DNA of 64,000 nucleotides from Streptomyces griseiscabiei (GCF_020010925.1 NZ_JAGJBZ010000002.1:1488001-1552000), one strand, 5' to 3'. Shown: positions 27,394 through 36,197, numbered from the stretch's first letter. Notes: generated by a model not told the origin, from the sequence alone. Program-made: numbers and translations.

Positions 27394-29081
27394 GACAGGG
27401 CCTCCTCGGAGGCACGCGTCACCCAGGCGGCGAAGCGCTCGCCGTCCTCGCGCTCGTCCTGGAAGCGCTTGAGCACGCGCTCGACGTAGTCGGGGAGTTC
27501 CTCGGAGGTGACCTTGAGACCGCGGACCTTGCGGCCGAAACCGGCCTCCAGTCCGAGCGCGCCGCCCAGGTGCACCTGGTAGCCCTCGACCTGCTCGCCC
27601 TGGTCGTTGAGCATGAGCTGGCCCTTGAGACCGATGTCCGCCACCTGGATACGCGCGCAGGCGTTCGGGCAGCCGTTGATGTTGATGGTGAGCGGCTCGT
27701 CGAACTCCGGGATGCGGCGCTCCAGTTCGTCGATCAGCTGGGAGCCGCGGGCCTTCGTCTCGACGATGGCGAGCTTGCAGTACTCGATGCCGGTGCAGGC
27801 CATGGTGCCGCGCCGGAACGGCGACGGGTTGACCGTGAGGTCCAGCGCCTCCAGGCCCGAGACGAGTGAGTCGACCTGCTCCTCGGTCACGTCGAGCACG
27901 ATCATCTTCTGCTCGACGGTGGTCCGGACCCGGCCGGAGCCGTGCGCCTCGGCGAGGTCGGCGATCTTCGTCAGGGTGGTGCCGTCGACCCGGCCGACAC
28001 GCGGGGCGAACCCGACGTAGTACCGGCCGTCGTTCTGCTGGTGGACACCCACGTGGTCGCGCCAGCGGGCCACCGGCTGGTCGGGGGCCGGTCCGTCGAT
28101 CAGCTTCCGCTTGAGGTACTCGTCCTCCAGGACCTGGCGGAACTTCTCCGTGCCCCAGTCGGCGAGCAGGAACTTCAGCCGGGCGCGGGTGCGCAGCCGA
28201 CGGTAGCCGTAGTCACGGAAGATCGAGATGACGCCCTCGTAGACGTCCGCGACCTCGTCCAGCGGCACCCAGGCGCCGAGCCGCTGCCCGATCTTGGGGT
28301 TGGTGGAGAGACCGCCGCCGACCCAGAGGTCGAAGCCGGGGCCGTGCTCGGGGTGGCGGACACCGACGAAGGCGATGTCGTTGATCTCGTGCGCCACGTC
28401 CAGCAGCGGCGAGCCGGAGATCGCGGACTTGAACTTGCGGGGGAGGTTCGAGAAGTCCGGGTTGCCGATGATCCGGCGGCCGATCTCCTCCATCGCGGGC
28501 GTGCCGTCGATGATCTCGTCGGCGGCGATCCCCGCGACCGGCGAGCCGATGATCACACGCGGGGTGTCACCGCAGGCCTCGGTGGTGGACAGGCCGACGG
28601 CCTCCAGCCGCTCCCAGATCTCGGGGACGTCCTCGACGCGGATCCAGTGGTACTGGACGTTCTGCCGGTCGGTGATGTCGGCCGTGCCGCGCGCGAACTC
28701 CTGCGAGATCTCGCCGATCACCCGCAGCTGCTGGGTGGTGAGGCGACCGCCGTCGATGCGGACCCGCAGCATGAAGTACTTGTCGTCCAGCTCCTCCGGC
28801 TCCAGGATCGCGGTCTTGCCGCCGTCGATCCCGGGCTTGCGCTGGGTGTACAGCCCCCACCAGCGCATCCGGCCGCGCAGGTCGTTGGGGTCGATCGAGT
28901 CGAAGCCACGCTTGGAGTAGATCGTCTCAATGCGTGTCCGCACATTGAGACCGTCGTCGTCCTTCTTGAACTGCTCGTTGCCGTTCAGCGGGGTGAAGTG
29001 TCCCGCGGCCCACTGACCCTCGCCACGGTGACGGCTCACCTTGCGGCGGGGCGTGGCGGGGTTCTGCGGGGTGGCGGCCAT
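27390..29081 (-). CDS. cysI: Ferredoxin-dependent sulfite (or nitrite) reductase
   Basis: A 563-aa siroheme/[4Fe-4S] enzyme that reduces sulfite to sulfide with six electrons from ferredoxin. The cluster and siroheme cysteines occur as CTGIEYC and GCPNACA in the last third. Paired ferrodoxin-like half-domains are visible (LRVRIDGGRLTTQQLRVIGEI; YYVGFAPRVGRVDG). The context of cysH, cysD, cysN and a siroheme chelatase favours sulfite over nitrite as substrate. The ATG at 29079-29081 has GAAGGA about 9 bases upstream. Expression is probably governed by the leader upstream. Confidence 0.95.
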   Translation of the reverse strand: MAATPQNPATPRRKVSRHRGEGQWAAGHFTPLNGNEQFKKDDDGLNVRTRIETIYSKRGFDSIDPNDLRGRMRWWGLYTQRKPGIDGGKTAILEPEELDDKYFMLRVRIDGGRLTTQQLRVIGEISQEFARGTADITDRQNVQYHWIRVEDVPEIWERLEAVGLSTTEACGDTPRVIIGSPVAGIAADEIIDGTPAMEEIGRRIIGNPDFSNLPRKFKSAISGSPLLDVAHEINDIAFVGVRHPEHGPGFDLWVGGGLSTNPKIGQRLGAWVPLDEVADVYEGVISIFRDYGYRRLRTRARLKFLLADWGTEKFRQVLEDEYLKRKLIDGPAPDQPVARWRDHVGVHQQNDGRYYVGFAPRVGRVDGTTLTKIADLAEAHGSGRVRTTVEQKMIVLDVTEEQVDSLVSGLEALDLTVNPSPFRRGTMACTGIEYCKLAIVETKARGSQLIDELERRIPEFDEPLTININGCPNACARIQVADIGLKGQLMLNDQGEQVEGYQVHLGGALGLEAGFGRKVRGLKVTSEELPDYVERVLKRFQDEREDGERFAAWVTRASEEALS

Positions 29082-29427
29082 GGGTGTATGTCCTTCGGGA
29101 AAGGCGGGGAGGCGGCTCTGACCTGCGCTTGCGCGCGCATGCGGGCACACGCGGGCAGCGTGTGCGGCGCCTGCGCGTCGTTGCGCGGGCTGAAACAGAG
29201 GAGGGTGCGGCGCTAGTGCCCGGGGTCGTCCAACCCCTCGCGGCAGGGGCGTCAGCTCACCGGACAGATGGCGCTGGACATGCGGCCGAGGTCGACGTGG
29301 CGTCGACTCACCAAGGCAATTCCAGTTCCAGACATGACGGAAGCGTGTCACGGCTCTTTAGACCGAGTCCACCGTCATCCACATTCCGGACAGGGATGTC
29401 TCGCATGCCGAGACGATGTGATGTGGG
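29082..29427 (-). promoter_or_regulatory. Leader region of sulfur operon (attenuator candidate)
   Basis: Upstream of cysI lie the 27-codon leader gene and about 170 bases of GC-rich untranslated sequence. That sequence can fold: a perfect 7-bp stem with 5-base loop at 29146-29164 (CACACGC/GCGTGTG), self-complementary GCGCGC runs next to it, and a CCCCT/AGGGG stem near 29230. The layout, leader peptide then hairpins then structural genes, is that of translation-dependent attenuation or of a cysteine-sensing leader. No T-box or SAM riboswitch pattern is evident. Confidence 0.5.
29252..29335 (-). CDS. 27-aa cysteine-containing leader peptide
   Basis: A short gene found by reading the strand. 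ATG at 29333-29335, TGA at 29252-29254. The peptide contains the string SRRHVDLGRMSSAIC and ends PVS, matching the conserved actinomycete 'putative leader peptide' pattern that precedes sulfur assimilation and transport genes. Its only cysteine is residue 24, three codons from the end, so a ribosome short of cysteinyl-tRNA would stall at the downstream edge. No good ribosome-binding site is visible before the ATG. Conservation of the whole peptide, not only the cysteine, suggests the nascent chain may also matter. Confidence 0.8.
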   Translation of the reverse strand: MSGTGIALVSRRHVDLGRMSSAICPVS

Positions 29428-30009
29428 TCATGGTGTGGGAACGGTCGCGCCGGGCCAGGGCCCCGGCGCCGGGGCGTCGGCCTCCTCCGTCACCTTGGTG
29501 TCGAAGAGCTTGAAGCCCCGCCGCTGGTAGTTCGCCATGGCGTGCTCGCCGTCCCGGGTGCAGGTGTGCAGCCAGACCCGCTTGGTCGGCGGCAGCTCCG
29601 GCCACCGCCCGGCGAGGTCCCAGGCCCGTGCCGTCCCGTACGACAGCAGATGTCCGCCGACGCGCCGCCCGCGGAACGCCGGGATCAGCCCGAAGTACAC
29701 GATCTCCACGACCCCGTCGTCCTGCGGCTCCAGCTCCACATATCCGGCCGGGGTCCCCCGGTCGTAGGCCACCCAGGTCTCCACACCCGGCCGGCCCAGG
29801 TGCTCCTGCCACCGCTCGTACGGCCACGACAGCCGGTCGATCCAGCGGATGTCGCCGCCGACGGAGGCGTACAGGAAGCGGCTGAACTCGGGGGAGGGGA
29901 CCTCGGCGCGCACGATACGGACGTCGTCGCCCTCGGGCGCGGCGGCGGGAAGCAGATCGCTGGGCGAGGTCTGCTCCAGGGACCAGGTGGTGACGGGGCT
30001 GCTGCTCAT
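29428..30009 (-). CDS. GNAT-family N-acetyltransferase
   Basis: A 193-aa acetyltransferase. The acetyl-CoA site reads IVYFGLIPAFRGRRVGGHLLSY (motif A, Q/RxxGxG/A type), and NYQRRGFKLFDTK is the late motif B. The central WVAYDRGTPAGYVELEPQDDG strand pair is typical. An extra N-terminal stretch (about 35 residues) precedes the fold and a proline-rich tail ends it. It lies upstream of the sulfur operon on the same strand, but the 93 bases up to the leader gene and the leader itself argue for separate transcription. Substrate unknown. Confidence 0.82.
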   Translation of the reverse strand: MSSSPVTTWSLEQTSPSDLLPAAAPEGDDVRIVRAEVPSPEFSRFLYASVGGDIRWIDRLSWPYERWQEHLGRPGVETWVAYDRGTPAGYVELEPQDDGVVEIVYFGLIPAFRGRRVGGHLLSYGTARAWDLAGRWPELPPTKRVWLHTCTRDGEHAMANYQRRGFKLFDTKVTEEADAPAPGPWPGATVPTP

Positions 30010-30078
30010 GGGCCCAGGGAATCACGGTCCCCGGCCCGCCTCCAAGGGCGGGCCGGGCAGCCTCGCGGCCGGACCCGC

Positions 30079-31485
30079 CTAGTTCAGCGAGCTGTCGACG
30101 TCGGACAGCTTCACCGCGTACAGCACGCGCTCCGGGATGGGGTCGGTCAGGGTCCACAGCTCGCCGGTCTCCGGTGAGTAGGAGAGGGAGGAGCTGTGCC
30201 GGCCCCAGCAGTCGTACGACTCCAGGGCCGTGCCCGAGGACTCGCCGGACTCGCCGTCCGTGCACTTGGCGGCGTCGGCGCCTTCCCCGTCCTGCCGCCA
30301 GAGGGTGCCGTGCCCCTCGCGCTTCTCGGCGTCCTGCTCGACGTACCAGCCCTCTCGGTGGGCGAGGACGCCCCGGACCCCGGAGGCCTTGGTCCTGTAC
30401 GCCTCGGTGGCCACGGCGGCGCTCCGGCGCCCGGTGGTGGTGAGCAGCCCGGTGCGGTCGGCGGTGATGTCGAGGGCGTAGCGCCAGACCCGGGCAGGCT
30501 CCTCGCGGCCCGGCCGGAGCCGCTCGCTCGCGACGACCGTGGGAGGCGTCGACGTCCGGTCCAGGGAGAGCGAGCCGAGACAGGGCACCCCGTCGTCGTC
30601 CCGGGTGTTGCAGCCGCCGCCCGCCGCCGGGCTGTACGCGGCGACCGCGGGCAGCGCGTACCGGTAGCGGTGGGCCGACCAGCCGTCGCCGGCCCGGCCG
30701 ATCGCGTCGCTGTCGGTCACATCGGCCCGGAGGAAGCGGGCCAGGTCGAACACGTATACGGAGTCGTCCTGCTGGCCGCGGCTCTGCGGGCCCCGCGCGG
30801 TGACGATCAGCTTGTCCTCGTACCAGGCCATGCCGCCCAGCCGGGACCGCAATCCCTCGAAGCCCCGGGCGTCGGCGGTCGGGACGACCAGCAGGACCCA
30901 GCGGTAGCGGAGGTCCGCCGGGTCGCGGGCGTCGACGAACGCGACCCGGGCGAGCCCGGCGTCGTCCGCGCCGCTGCCGCTGCCGCTGCTGTCGTCGCTG
31001 TTGTCGAGAGGTTTCCTCTCGACCCCGCTGTGGGTCCAGCCGGCCGCGACGACCTGGTTGTCCCGGGAGGTGGTGACCGAGCGGGGGATCCACCGGTCGT
31101 TGACCGCGTCGCCCGGCTCCCAGCAGTACGCCCTTGAGGCCACCGGCTCCACGGGCAGGTTCTCCCGCTCGGAGTCGAAGCAGTCGCCCTCGCCCCGCAT
31201 CGCGTGGTTCGCGCTGCCCAGCACCTCGTCGACACCGACCGGGCCGCCCGTCGCGTCGGCCAGGGCACCCAGCGCGGTGCGGTCGGTCAGGGTCTCCCGG
31301 AGCTGGAGCGGGCGCAGCTCACCGGCCGAGGTGAGCTGGGTGAGCGCGCCCGGTGTCCGGCCGCCCGCCGCCTGGGAGGTGCTGATCAGGGTGGCCGCCG
31401 CCGTGAGGGCCAGCGCGGTTCCCGCCAGGGACGCGCGCAGCGCACGTCCCCTTCTGCGTCGACGATGTCTGCCGCGGTGCTTCAT
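30079..31485 (-). CDS. Secreted protein of unknown function
   Basis: A 468-aa protein with a strongly basic N-terminus (KHRGRHRRRRRGRALR) followed by a hydrophobic stretch and SQAAGG, a clear signal peptide with a probable AxA-type cleavage site. The mature part is rich in Asp, Ser and Gly, holds a low-complexity acidic/serine tract (NSDDSSGSGSGADD), several cysteines (GDCFDSE, AYCWEPG, GGGCNTRDDDGVPC, YDCWGRH) and repeated strand-like segments such as LRYRWVLLVVPT and SVYVFDLARF. The repeated strands suggest a beta-propeller-like fold, which I cannot confirm. The ATG has GGAGG eight bases upstream. I do not recognise a family. Confidence 0.7.
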   Translation of the reverse strand: MKHRGRHRRRRRGRALRASLAGTALALTAAATLISTSQAAGGRTPGALTQLTSAGELRPLQLRETLTDRTALGALADATGGPVGVDEVLGSANHAMRGEGDCFDSERENLPVEPVASRAYCWEPGDAVNDRWIPRSVTTSRDNQVVAAGWTHSGVERKPLDNSDDSSGSGSGADDAGLARVAFVDARDPADLRYRWVLLVVPTADARGFEGLRSRLGGMAWYEDKLIVTARGPQSRGQQDDSVYVFDLARFLRADVTDSDAIGRAGDGWSAHRYRYALPAVAAYSPAAGGGCNTRDDDGVPCLGSLSLDRTSTPPTVVASERLRPGREEPARVWRYALDITADRTGLLTTTGRRSAAVATEAYRTKASGVRGVLAHREGWYVEQDAEKREGHGTLWRQDGEGADAAKCTDGESGESSGTALESYDCWGRHSSSLSYSPETGELWTLTDPIPERVLYAVKLSDVDSSLN

Positions 31486-31707
31486 AGAACCAACCTCCGG
31501 GGTGGCATCGGCCAACTGCCAACCGTGAACAAGATCTTGACGGCGAGGCAGGTGGGGCGGCCTGGCTGCGATGCTACGGCAGTGGGACACGTGTCACGCC
31601 GAGGTCCCGGGAAATACAGGGAGATCCCTCACCCGGAGGCCATGATCCGTTCACCGGGAAGGGGGCGCCCGGACGCGTCCGAGGGGTGACGGATGTTTGA
31701 CAGGGGC

Positions 31708-33051
31708 TCAAGGGTTCGGCTCGGCTCTCGCGTGCCCCGGTGACCGCTCCGCCCAGGACGGGCCGCCCGGCGCCACGCCCCGGGTCCGCACCACCCCCGG
31801 TGCCACCGAGTGCGGCAGCAGGTCCAACGGCGTCTCGGGCAGCAGGACTTCGACGTCGGCCCGCTCGGTGAAGCGGTACGGGCGGTGGTCGAGGAAGGCG
31901 CCGAGATAGCGGCGTACGCGGGACATCTCGGCGCGGACGGTGACGGTCCGGGCGGGATCGCCGAACATGTCGTCGGCGAGCGCGGACGCGCTGCGGCCGG
32001 CGCGGTGGAGGGCCAGCAGGTACAGCAGTTCGGCGTGGCGGGGCGTCAGTTCATGGGTCCACGAGCCCGCGCAGCCGGCCACGGTGACCGTCCACCGGCG
32101 CGGGTGGGAGACGTCGAGGGTGATGTGCGTGGCGGTCGGGGCGGGTACGGGCTCCGCGGTGGGGCGTATCAGCCAGCCCGCGGGCAGCGGTTCGATACTG
32201 CACAGGCCGAGCGCGGGCAGCCAGCAGCGGCCGGGGGAGAGGGACTTGGGCAGGGCGACCCGGCTGGTGTACGGCATGCCGGTGACCGCGGCCGTCCAGC
32301 CGTCCCGGTCGACGGCGACCGCGCGGCCGCCGAGCCGGGCCAGCACCGGGGCCGCCACCGCCCGCAGTTCCTCCAGCGAGGCGAGATGCAGTTCCCGCAG
32401 CCGGGCCTGGGCGAGCTTGGCGACGGAGTCGACCAGGGCGAGGGTGGAGGGGTGCAGGGTCTCCAGGGGGCCGCTGATGTCGACCGCGCCGAGCAGCCGG
32501 CCGTCGCGCGGGTCGGTGACGGGGGCGCCCGTGCACGTCCAGGGGTGCAGGGCCCGCACGAAGTGCTCGGCGGAGAACACCTGGACGGCACGGCGGGAGA
32601 CGAGGGGGGTGCCGACGCCGTTGGTGCCGACGGTCTCCTCGCGCCAGTCCGCGCCGATCCCGAGACCGTGCCCGTCGGCCTTGCGGAGCACCGCCGTACT
32701 GCCCTCCCGCCACAGCACCCGGGCGTCGGCGTCCGCGACCATCATGATGTGCTGCGTGGTGTCCGCGAGGGAGAGCAGTCCCTCGCGCAGCACCGGCAGG
32801 ACATGGCGCAGCCGCGAGGTCCGGCGGCGGCGCTCCACCTCGTCACGGCCGAGGAGGTCGGACCGGAAGTCGTGGTCGGGGTCGACACCGCTGTGCGCCA
32901 TACGGCCCCAGGACTCCCGGATCGCCGGGCGCGGGGCGGGTTTCGAGGGCCGGCCGTCGAGGGTGGAGGCGCGGACCTCGCCGAGGACCCGGGCCGCTCG
33001 GGCGGCGTCCGTGGCGGTGAGCCGCGAGACTTCCATCGGCGACTGCGGCAC
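31708..33051 (-). CDS. GAF-domain transcriptional regulator
   Basis: A 447-aa regulator with an N-terminal region like the AcoR-type activators (RPAIRESWGRMAHSGVDP), a GAF sensor domain (residues about 95-215, including GADWREETVGTNGVGTPL and ALHPWTCTGAPVTDPRDG), and a C-terminal winged-helix-like DNA-binding part (ELTPRHAELLYLLALHRAGRSASALADDMFG). The central AAA+ domain of sigma-54 activators is absent, as in many actinomycete GAF regulators. The GTG at 33049-33051 follows GGGGAGGAACGA. These proteins usually control alcohol, aldehyde or ketone catabolism; no such gene is next to it. Two inverted repeats lie in its upstream region. Confidence 0.82.
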   Translation of the reverse strand: MPQSPMEVSRLTATDAARAARVLGEVRASTLDGRPSKPAPRPAIRESWGRMAHSGVDPDHDFRSDLLGRDEVERRRRTSRLRHVLPVLREGLLSLADTTQHIMMVADADARVLWREGSTAVLRKADGHGLGIGADWREETVGTNGVGTPLVSRRAVQVFSAEHFVRALHPWTCTGAPVTDPRDGRLLGAVDISGPLETLHPSTLALVDSVAKLAQARLRELHLASLEELRAVAAPVLARLGGRAVAVDRDGWTAAVTGMPYTSRVALPKSLSPGRCWLPALGLCSIEPLPAGWLIRPTAEPVPAPTATHITLDVSHPRRWTVTVAGCAGSWTHELTPRHAELLYLLALHRAGRSASALADDMFGDPARTVTVRAEMSRVRRYLGAFLDHRPYRFTERADVEVLLPETPLDLLPHSVAPGVVRTRGVAPGGPSWAERSPGHARAEPNP

Positions 33052-33407
33052 TCGTTCCTCCCCGGCGGTCCGGTCCGCCCCGGCCCCTGGTGGCCGTGGA
33101 AGTCCGGATCTGCGCGACGGCGTTGACTGCGGGTTTCATAGTCTGCCGCTCTTCGGCCACGGAGGGACACACTCCGGCCACAGAGCGCAGATGAGTTGCA
33201 ACCCCCTGCAACCCTGGCGTACCGCCCCATGCTCCTTGAAACTTGTTCAACGTCGCCCGCTGCGGCGTACGCGCTCCGCTCGAAGGGGCCGGAGAGCGGG
33301 GGTGGTGCCGTGTCGGCGCAGCACCACCCCCGCGTCGTACCGGCCCGGGTCGCACCACTCGAAAGAGGACGCCCGCGGACGCGGGAGGTGTCCCGGGGGG
33401 CGCGGGT
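33052..33407 (-). other. Upstream region of GAF regulator with two inverted repeats
   Basis: About 355 bases with no gene. It holds TTGCA-N6-TGCAA at 33196-33211 and TTGAA-N5-TTCAA at 33236-33250, possible binding sites for the GAF regulator itself or another factor. The rest is ordinary GC-rich sequence; the 3' end of the AidB-like gene abuts it. Confidence 0.35.
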
Positions 33408-35105
33408 TCAAGCCACCGGACGCGCCCGTTCCGCGATCGACGCCAGATCCAGGGTGTGCGGCAGGGTGCCGAAGGCCGAGCCCCGGTCGCCGCCCAGCCG
33501 GGAGGCGCAGAACGCGTCGGCGACCGCGGGGGGCGCGTACCGCACGAGGAGCGCTCCCTGGAGGACGAGGGCGAGCCGCTCCGCGAGCCGGCGTGCGCGG
33601 GCCTCGATGCCGTCCAGATCGGCCAGTTCGGTCAGCAGGTCCTTGATTGCGCCGTCGAGCCGGTGATCGGCGCCGCGCGCCCGGCCCACCTCCCGCAAGT
33701 AGGCGTCCAGGGCCCCCGGTTCGCGTCGCAGGGCCCGCAGCACATCGAGCGCCTGGACGTTTCCGGCGCCCTCCCAGATGGAGTTGAGCGGTGACTCGCG
33801 CAGCAGACGGGGCATGCCGGACTCCTCGACATAGCCGTTGCCGCCGAGGCACTCGGAGGCCTCGACCACGAGCGGGGCGCAGCGCTTGGTGATCCAGTAC
33901 TTGGCGATCGGCACCGCGAGCCGCAGAAACGAGCGTTCGTTCTCGTAAGCCGCCCGGCCGGCCGTGCCCGCCTCGCCGGCCGTGCCCGCCCCACCCGCCT
34001 CGCCCGCGTCCACGCTGTCGTAGGCCGCCGCCACCCGCATCGCCAGCGTCGTCGCCGCCTCCGACTCCAGCGCGAGATCGGCCAGGACATTGCGCATCAG
34101 CGGCTTGTCGATCAGCGGCCCGCCGAACGCCTCCCGGTACGCGCAGTGATGCACCGCCTGCGCCACCGCCTGCCGCATCAGCGAGGCCGCGCCCAGCGCG
34201 CAGTCCAGCCGGGTGGCCGCCACCATCCCGATGATCGTGCGCACCCCGGCGCCCTCGTCCCCGACCCGGCGCGCCCACGTCCCGTCGAACTCGACCTCGG
34301 CGGAGGCGTTCGACCGGTTGCCCAGCTTCTCCTTCAGCCGCTGGATGCGGAACACGTTCCGCGCCCCGTCCGGCAGCACCCGGGGGACGAGGAAGCACGT
34401 CAGCCCGCCCGACGCCCGTGCCAGCACCAGGAATCCGTCCGACATCGGCGCCGAGCAGAACCACTTGTGGCCCGTCAGCTCGTACGTCCCGTCCTCCGCC
34501 AGCCGTCGCGCGGCGGTGGTGTTGGCGCGGACGTCGCTGCCGCCCTGCTTCTCGGTCATGCCCATCCCGAAGAGGACCCCGGCCTTGCGGTCGGCGGGCC
34601 GCATGTCCCAGTCGTAGAGCGGCGACGTCAGCCGGGGCTCCCACTCGGCGGCCAGCGCCGGGTCCGTGCGCAGCGCGGGCACCGCCGCGTGGGTCATGGA
34701 CAGCGGGCAGCCGTTGCCGGCCTCGACCTGGGTCCAGACGACGAAGGCCGCCGCCCGCCGCACATGCCCGCCGGGCCGCGTCCAGGCCGCCGTCAGCCCG
34801 GCCGACACGCCCTTGCCGAGCAGCCGGTGCCAGGAAGGATGGAACTCGACCTCGTCCACCCGGTTCCCGTACCGGTCGTACGCCCGCAGCTTCGGCGGGT
34901 TCTCGTTGGCCAGCCGCCCCCACTCCTGCACCTGCGCGGAGCCCGCCGTACGCCCGAACCCCGCCAGGTCGTCCCGCGCCTCGGCCAGGATCTCCGGCGC
35001 CAGATGCCGCTCGACCGCCTCGGTCAGCACCTGGTCGGCGGTGAACACGTCGTAGTCCACCAGAGGCGGGGGCTGATTGGTCACTTCATGGGTGCTGGCT
35101 GCCAT
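33408..35105 (-). CDS. AidB-like acyl-CoA dehydrogenase (alkylation-response family)
   Basis: A 565-aa flavoprotein of the AidB branch of acyl-CoA dehydrogenases. The N-terminus THEVTNQPPPLVDYDVFTADQVL is a hallmark of this group. FAD-binding signatures follow: GMGMTEKQGGSDVRANTT and WFCSAPMSDGFLVLARA, and later YREAFGGPLIDKPLMRNVLADLA and ECLGGNGYVEESGMPRLLRE. In E. coli AidB binds DNA and protects it from alkylation; the dehydrogenase activity is weak and the function here is inferred. A short Ala/Gly-rich run with repeated AGEAG-type units interrupts the C-terminal helical domain. It is a neighbour of, but probably not part of, the Dap operon. Confidence 0.88.
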   Translation of the reverse strand: MAASTHEVTNQPPPLVDYDVFTADQVLTEAVERHLAPEILAEARDDLAGFGRTAGSAQVQEWGRLANENPPKLRAYDRYGNRVDEVEFHPSWHRLLGKGVSAGLTAAWTRPGGHVRRAAAFVVWTQVEAGNGCPLSMTHAAVPALRTDPALAAEWEPRLTSPLYDWDMRPADRKAGVLFGMGMTEKQGGSDVRANTTAARRLAEDGTYELTGHKWFCSAPMSDGFLVLARASGGLTCFLVPRVLPDGARNVFRIQRLKEKLGNRSNASAEVEFDGTWARRVGDEGAGVRTIIGMVAATRLDCALGAASLMRQAVAQAVHHCAYREAFGGPLIDKPLMRNVLADLALESEAATTLAMRVAAAYDSVDAGEAGGAGTAGEAGTAGRAAYENERSFLRLAVPIAKYWITKRCAPLVVEASECLGGNGYVEESGMPRLLRESPLNSIWEGAGNVQALDVLRALRREPGALDAYLREVGRARGADHRLDGAIKDLLTELADLDGIEARARRLAERLALVLQGALLVRYAPPAVADAFCASRLGGDRGSAFGTLPHTLDLASIAERARPVA

Positions 35106-35186
35106 GCAGGGAACCTACCCGCCGGTCGCGCCCCGGCGCCGGACCCCGCTGAACCGGGCTGATCCGGCGCCGGACCACGCTCCGCC

Positions 35187-36197
35187 TCAGACGGGCGCCG
35201 CCAGCTCTCCCGTCCCCACCTCGCCCGTGCCGAACTCCTCCTCCGGATCGAGGACGGCCTCCCCGTACTGCTCCAGCGGCCAGCCCGGCCGGTAGACGGT
35301 GTCGAGGTAGCGCTCCCCGAGGTCCGGGGAGATCGCCACCGCCGTGGTGTCGGGCGTGCCGTTGCGGGCCAGCCATTCGCCCGCGCCGCTGACGACCGTG
35401 CCGGTGGAGCCCCCGAAGAGGAAGCCGCGCCGGGCCATGCGGTGACAGGCCCGTACGGTGTCGATCTCCTCCACCCGGACGACGTCGTCGACATAGGACG
35501 CGTCGAGGAGCGCCGGGGTCACGCTGGTGCCGAGCCCCGGGATCATCCGGCGGCCCGGCGCCCCGCCGAACGCCACCGAGCCGACACTGTCCACGGCGAC
35601 GATCCGCACCCGGCGCCGCCGCTCCCAGAACCACTGGGCGCACCCCATCAGCGTCCCGGAGGTGCCGACGCCCACGAACAGCACGTCGAGGCGCGGGAAC
35701 TGCCGGGCGACGGCGGGCGCGGTGGTGCGGTAGTGCGCCTGCCAGTTCGCCTCGTTGGTGTACTGGTCGAGCCACACGTACGCCGGGTCGGTGGCGCACA
35801 GCGCGCGGACGTACGAGATCCGCGCCCCCAGAAAGCCGCCGTGCGGGTCCGGCTCGGAGATGACGTGCACCCGGCTGCCCAGCGCCTCGATCACGCGCCG
35901 GGTCTGCGGATTGCACCGGGAATCGGTCACACACAGGAACCGATAGCCCCGGCTCGCCGCGATCATGCTCAGCGCGACGCCCAGATTGCCGGACGACGAC
36001 TCGACAAGTGTCGCGCCCGGCCGCAGACGCCCCTCCCGTTCGGCGGCCCGCACCATCTCGGACGCGGCCTTGAGCTTGATCGAGCCGGCGAAGTTGAACC
36101 CCTCGCACTTCAGGAAGAGCCTGTGTCCGACGACCTGACGCAGATCGACGTACAGCTCCTCCTCGTTGAAGTCCGTGGGAACGGATATGACTGGCAC
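35187..36197 (-). CDS. sbnA: SbnA-like 2,3-diaminopropionate biosynthesis enzyme
   Basis: A 336-aa PLP enzyme of the cysteine synthase fold. In the staphyloferrin B and viomycin pathways its relatives condense O-phosphoserine with glutamate to N-(2-amino-2-carboxyethyl)-glutamate. The PLP lysine is expected at Lys41 in FAGSIKLKAASEM, the phosphate loop in GTSGTLMG and the substrate loop in ESSSGNLGVAL. The fusion of GFNFAG in place of the usual cysteine-synthase NPGG and the presence of an SbnB gene 47 bases upstream separate it from true cysteine synthase. GTG start at 36195-36197 after GGGGG. Last gene of the five-gene operon. Confidence 0.9.
   Translation of the reverse strand: MPVISVPTDFNEEELYVDLRQVVGHRLFLKCEGFNFAGSIKLKAASEMVRAAEREGRLRPGATLVESSSGNLGVALSMIAASRGYRFLCVTDSRCNPQTRRVIEALGSRVHVISEPDPHGGFLGARISYVRALCATDPAYVWLDQYTNEANWQAHYRTTAPAVARQFPRLDVLFVGVGTSGTLMGCAQWFWERRRRVRIVAVDSVGSVAFGGAPGRRMIPGLGTSVTPALLDASYVDDVVRVEEIDTVRACHRMARRGFLFGGSTGTVVSGAGEWLARNGTPDTTAVAISPDLGERYLDTVYRPGWPLEQYGEAVLDPEEEFGTGEVGTGELAAPV

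Noticed and set aside
29082..29427. S-box (SAM) riboswitch or T-box upstream of the sulfur operon
   Set aside because: No conserved T-box sequence or S-box core is visible; the leader peptide explains the region better.
35187..36197. Housekeeping cysteine synthase (cysK/cysM)
   Set aside because: Sequence around the PLP lysine and the adjacent SbnB gene indicate the diaminopropionate enzyme, despite the sulfur operon 6 kb away.
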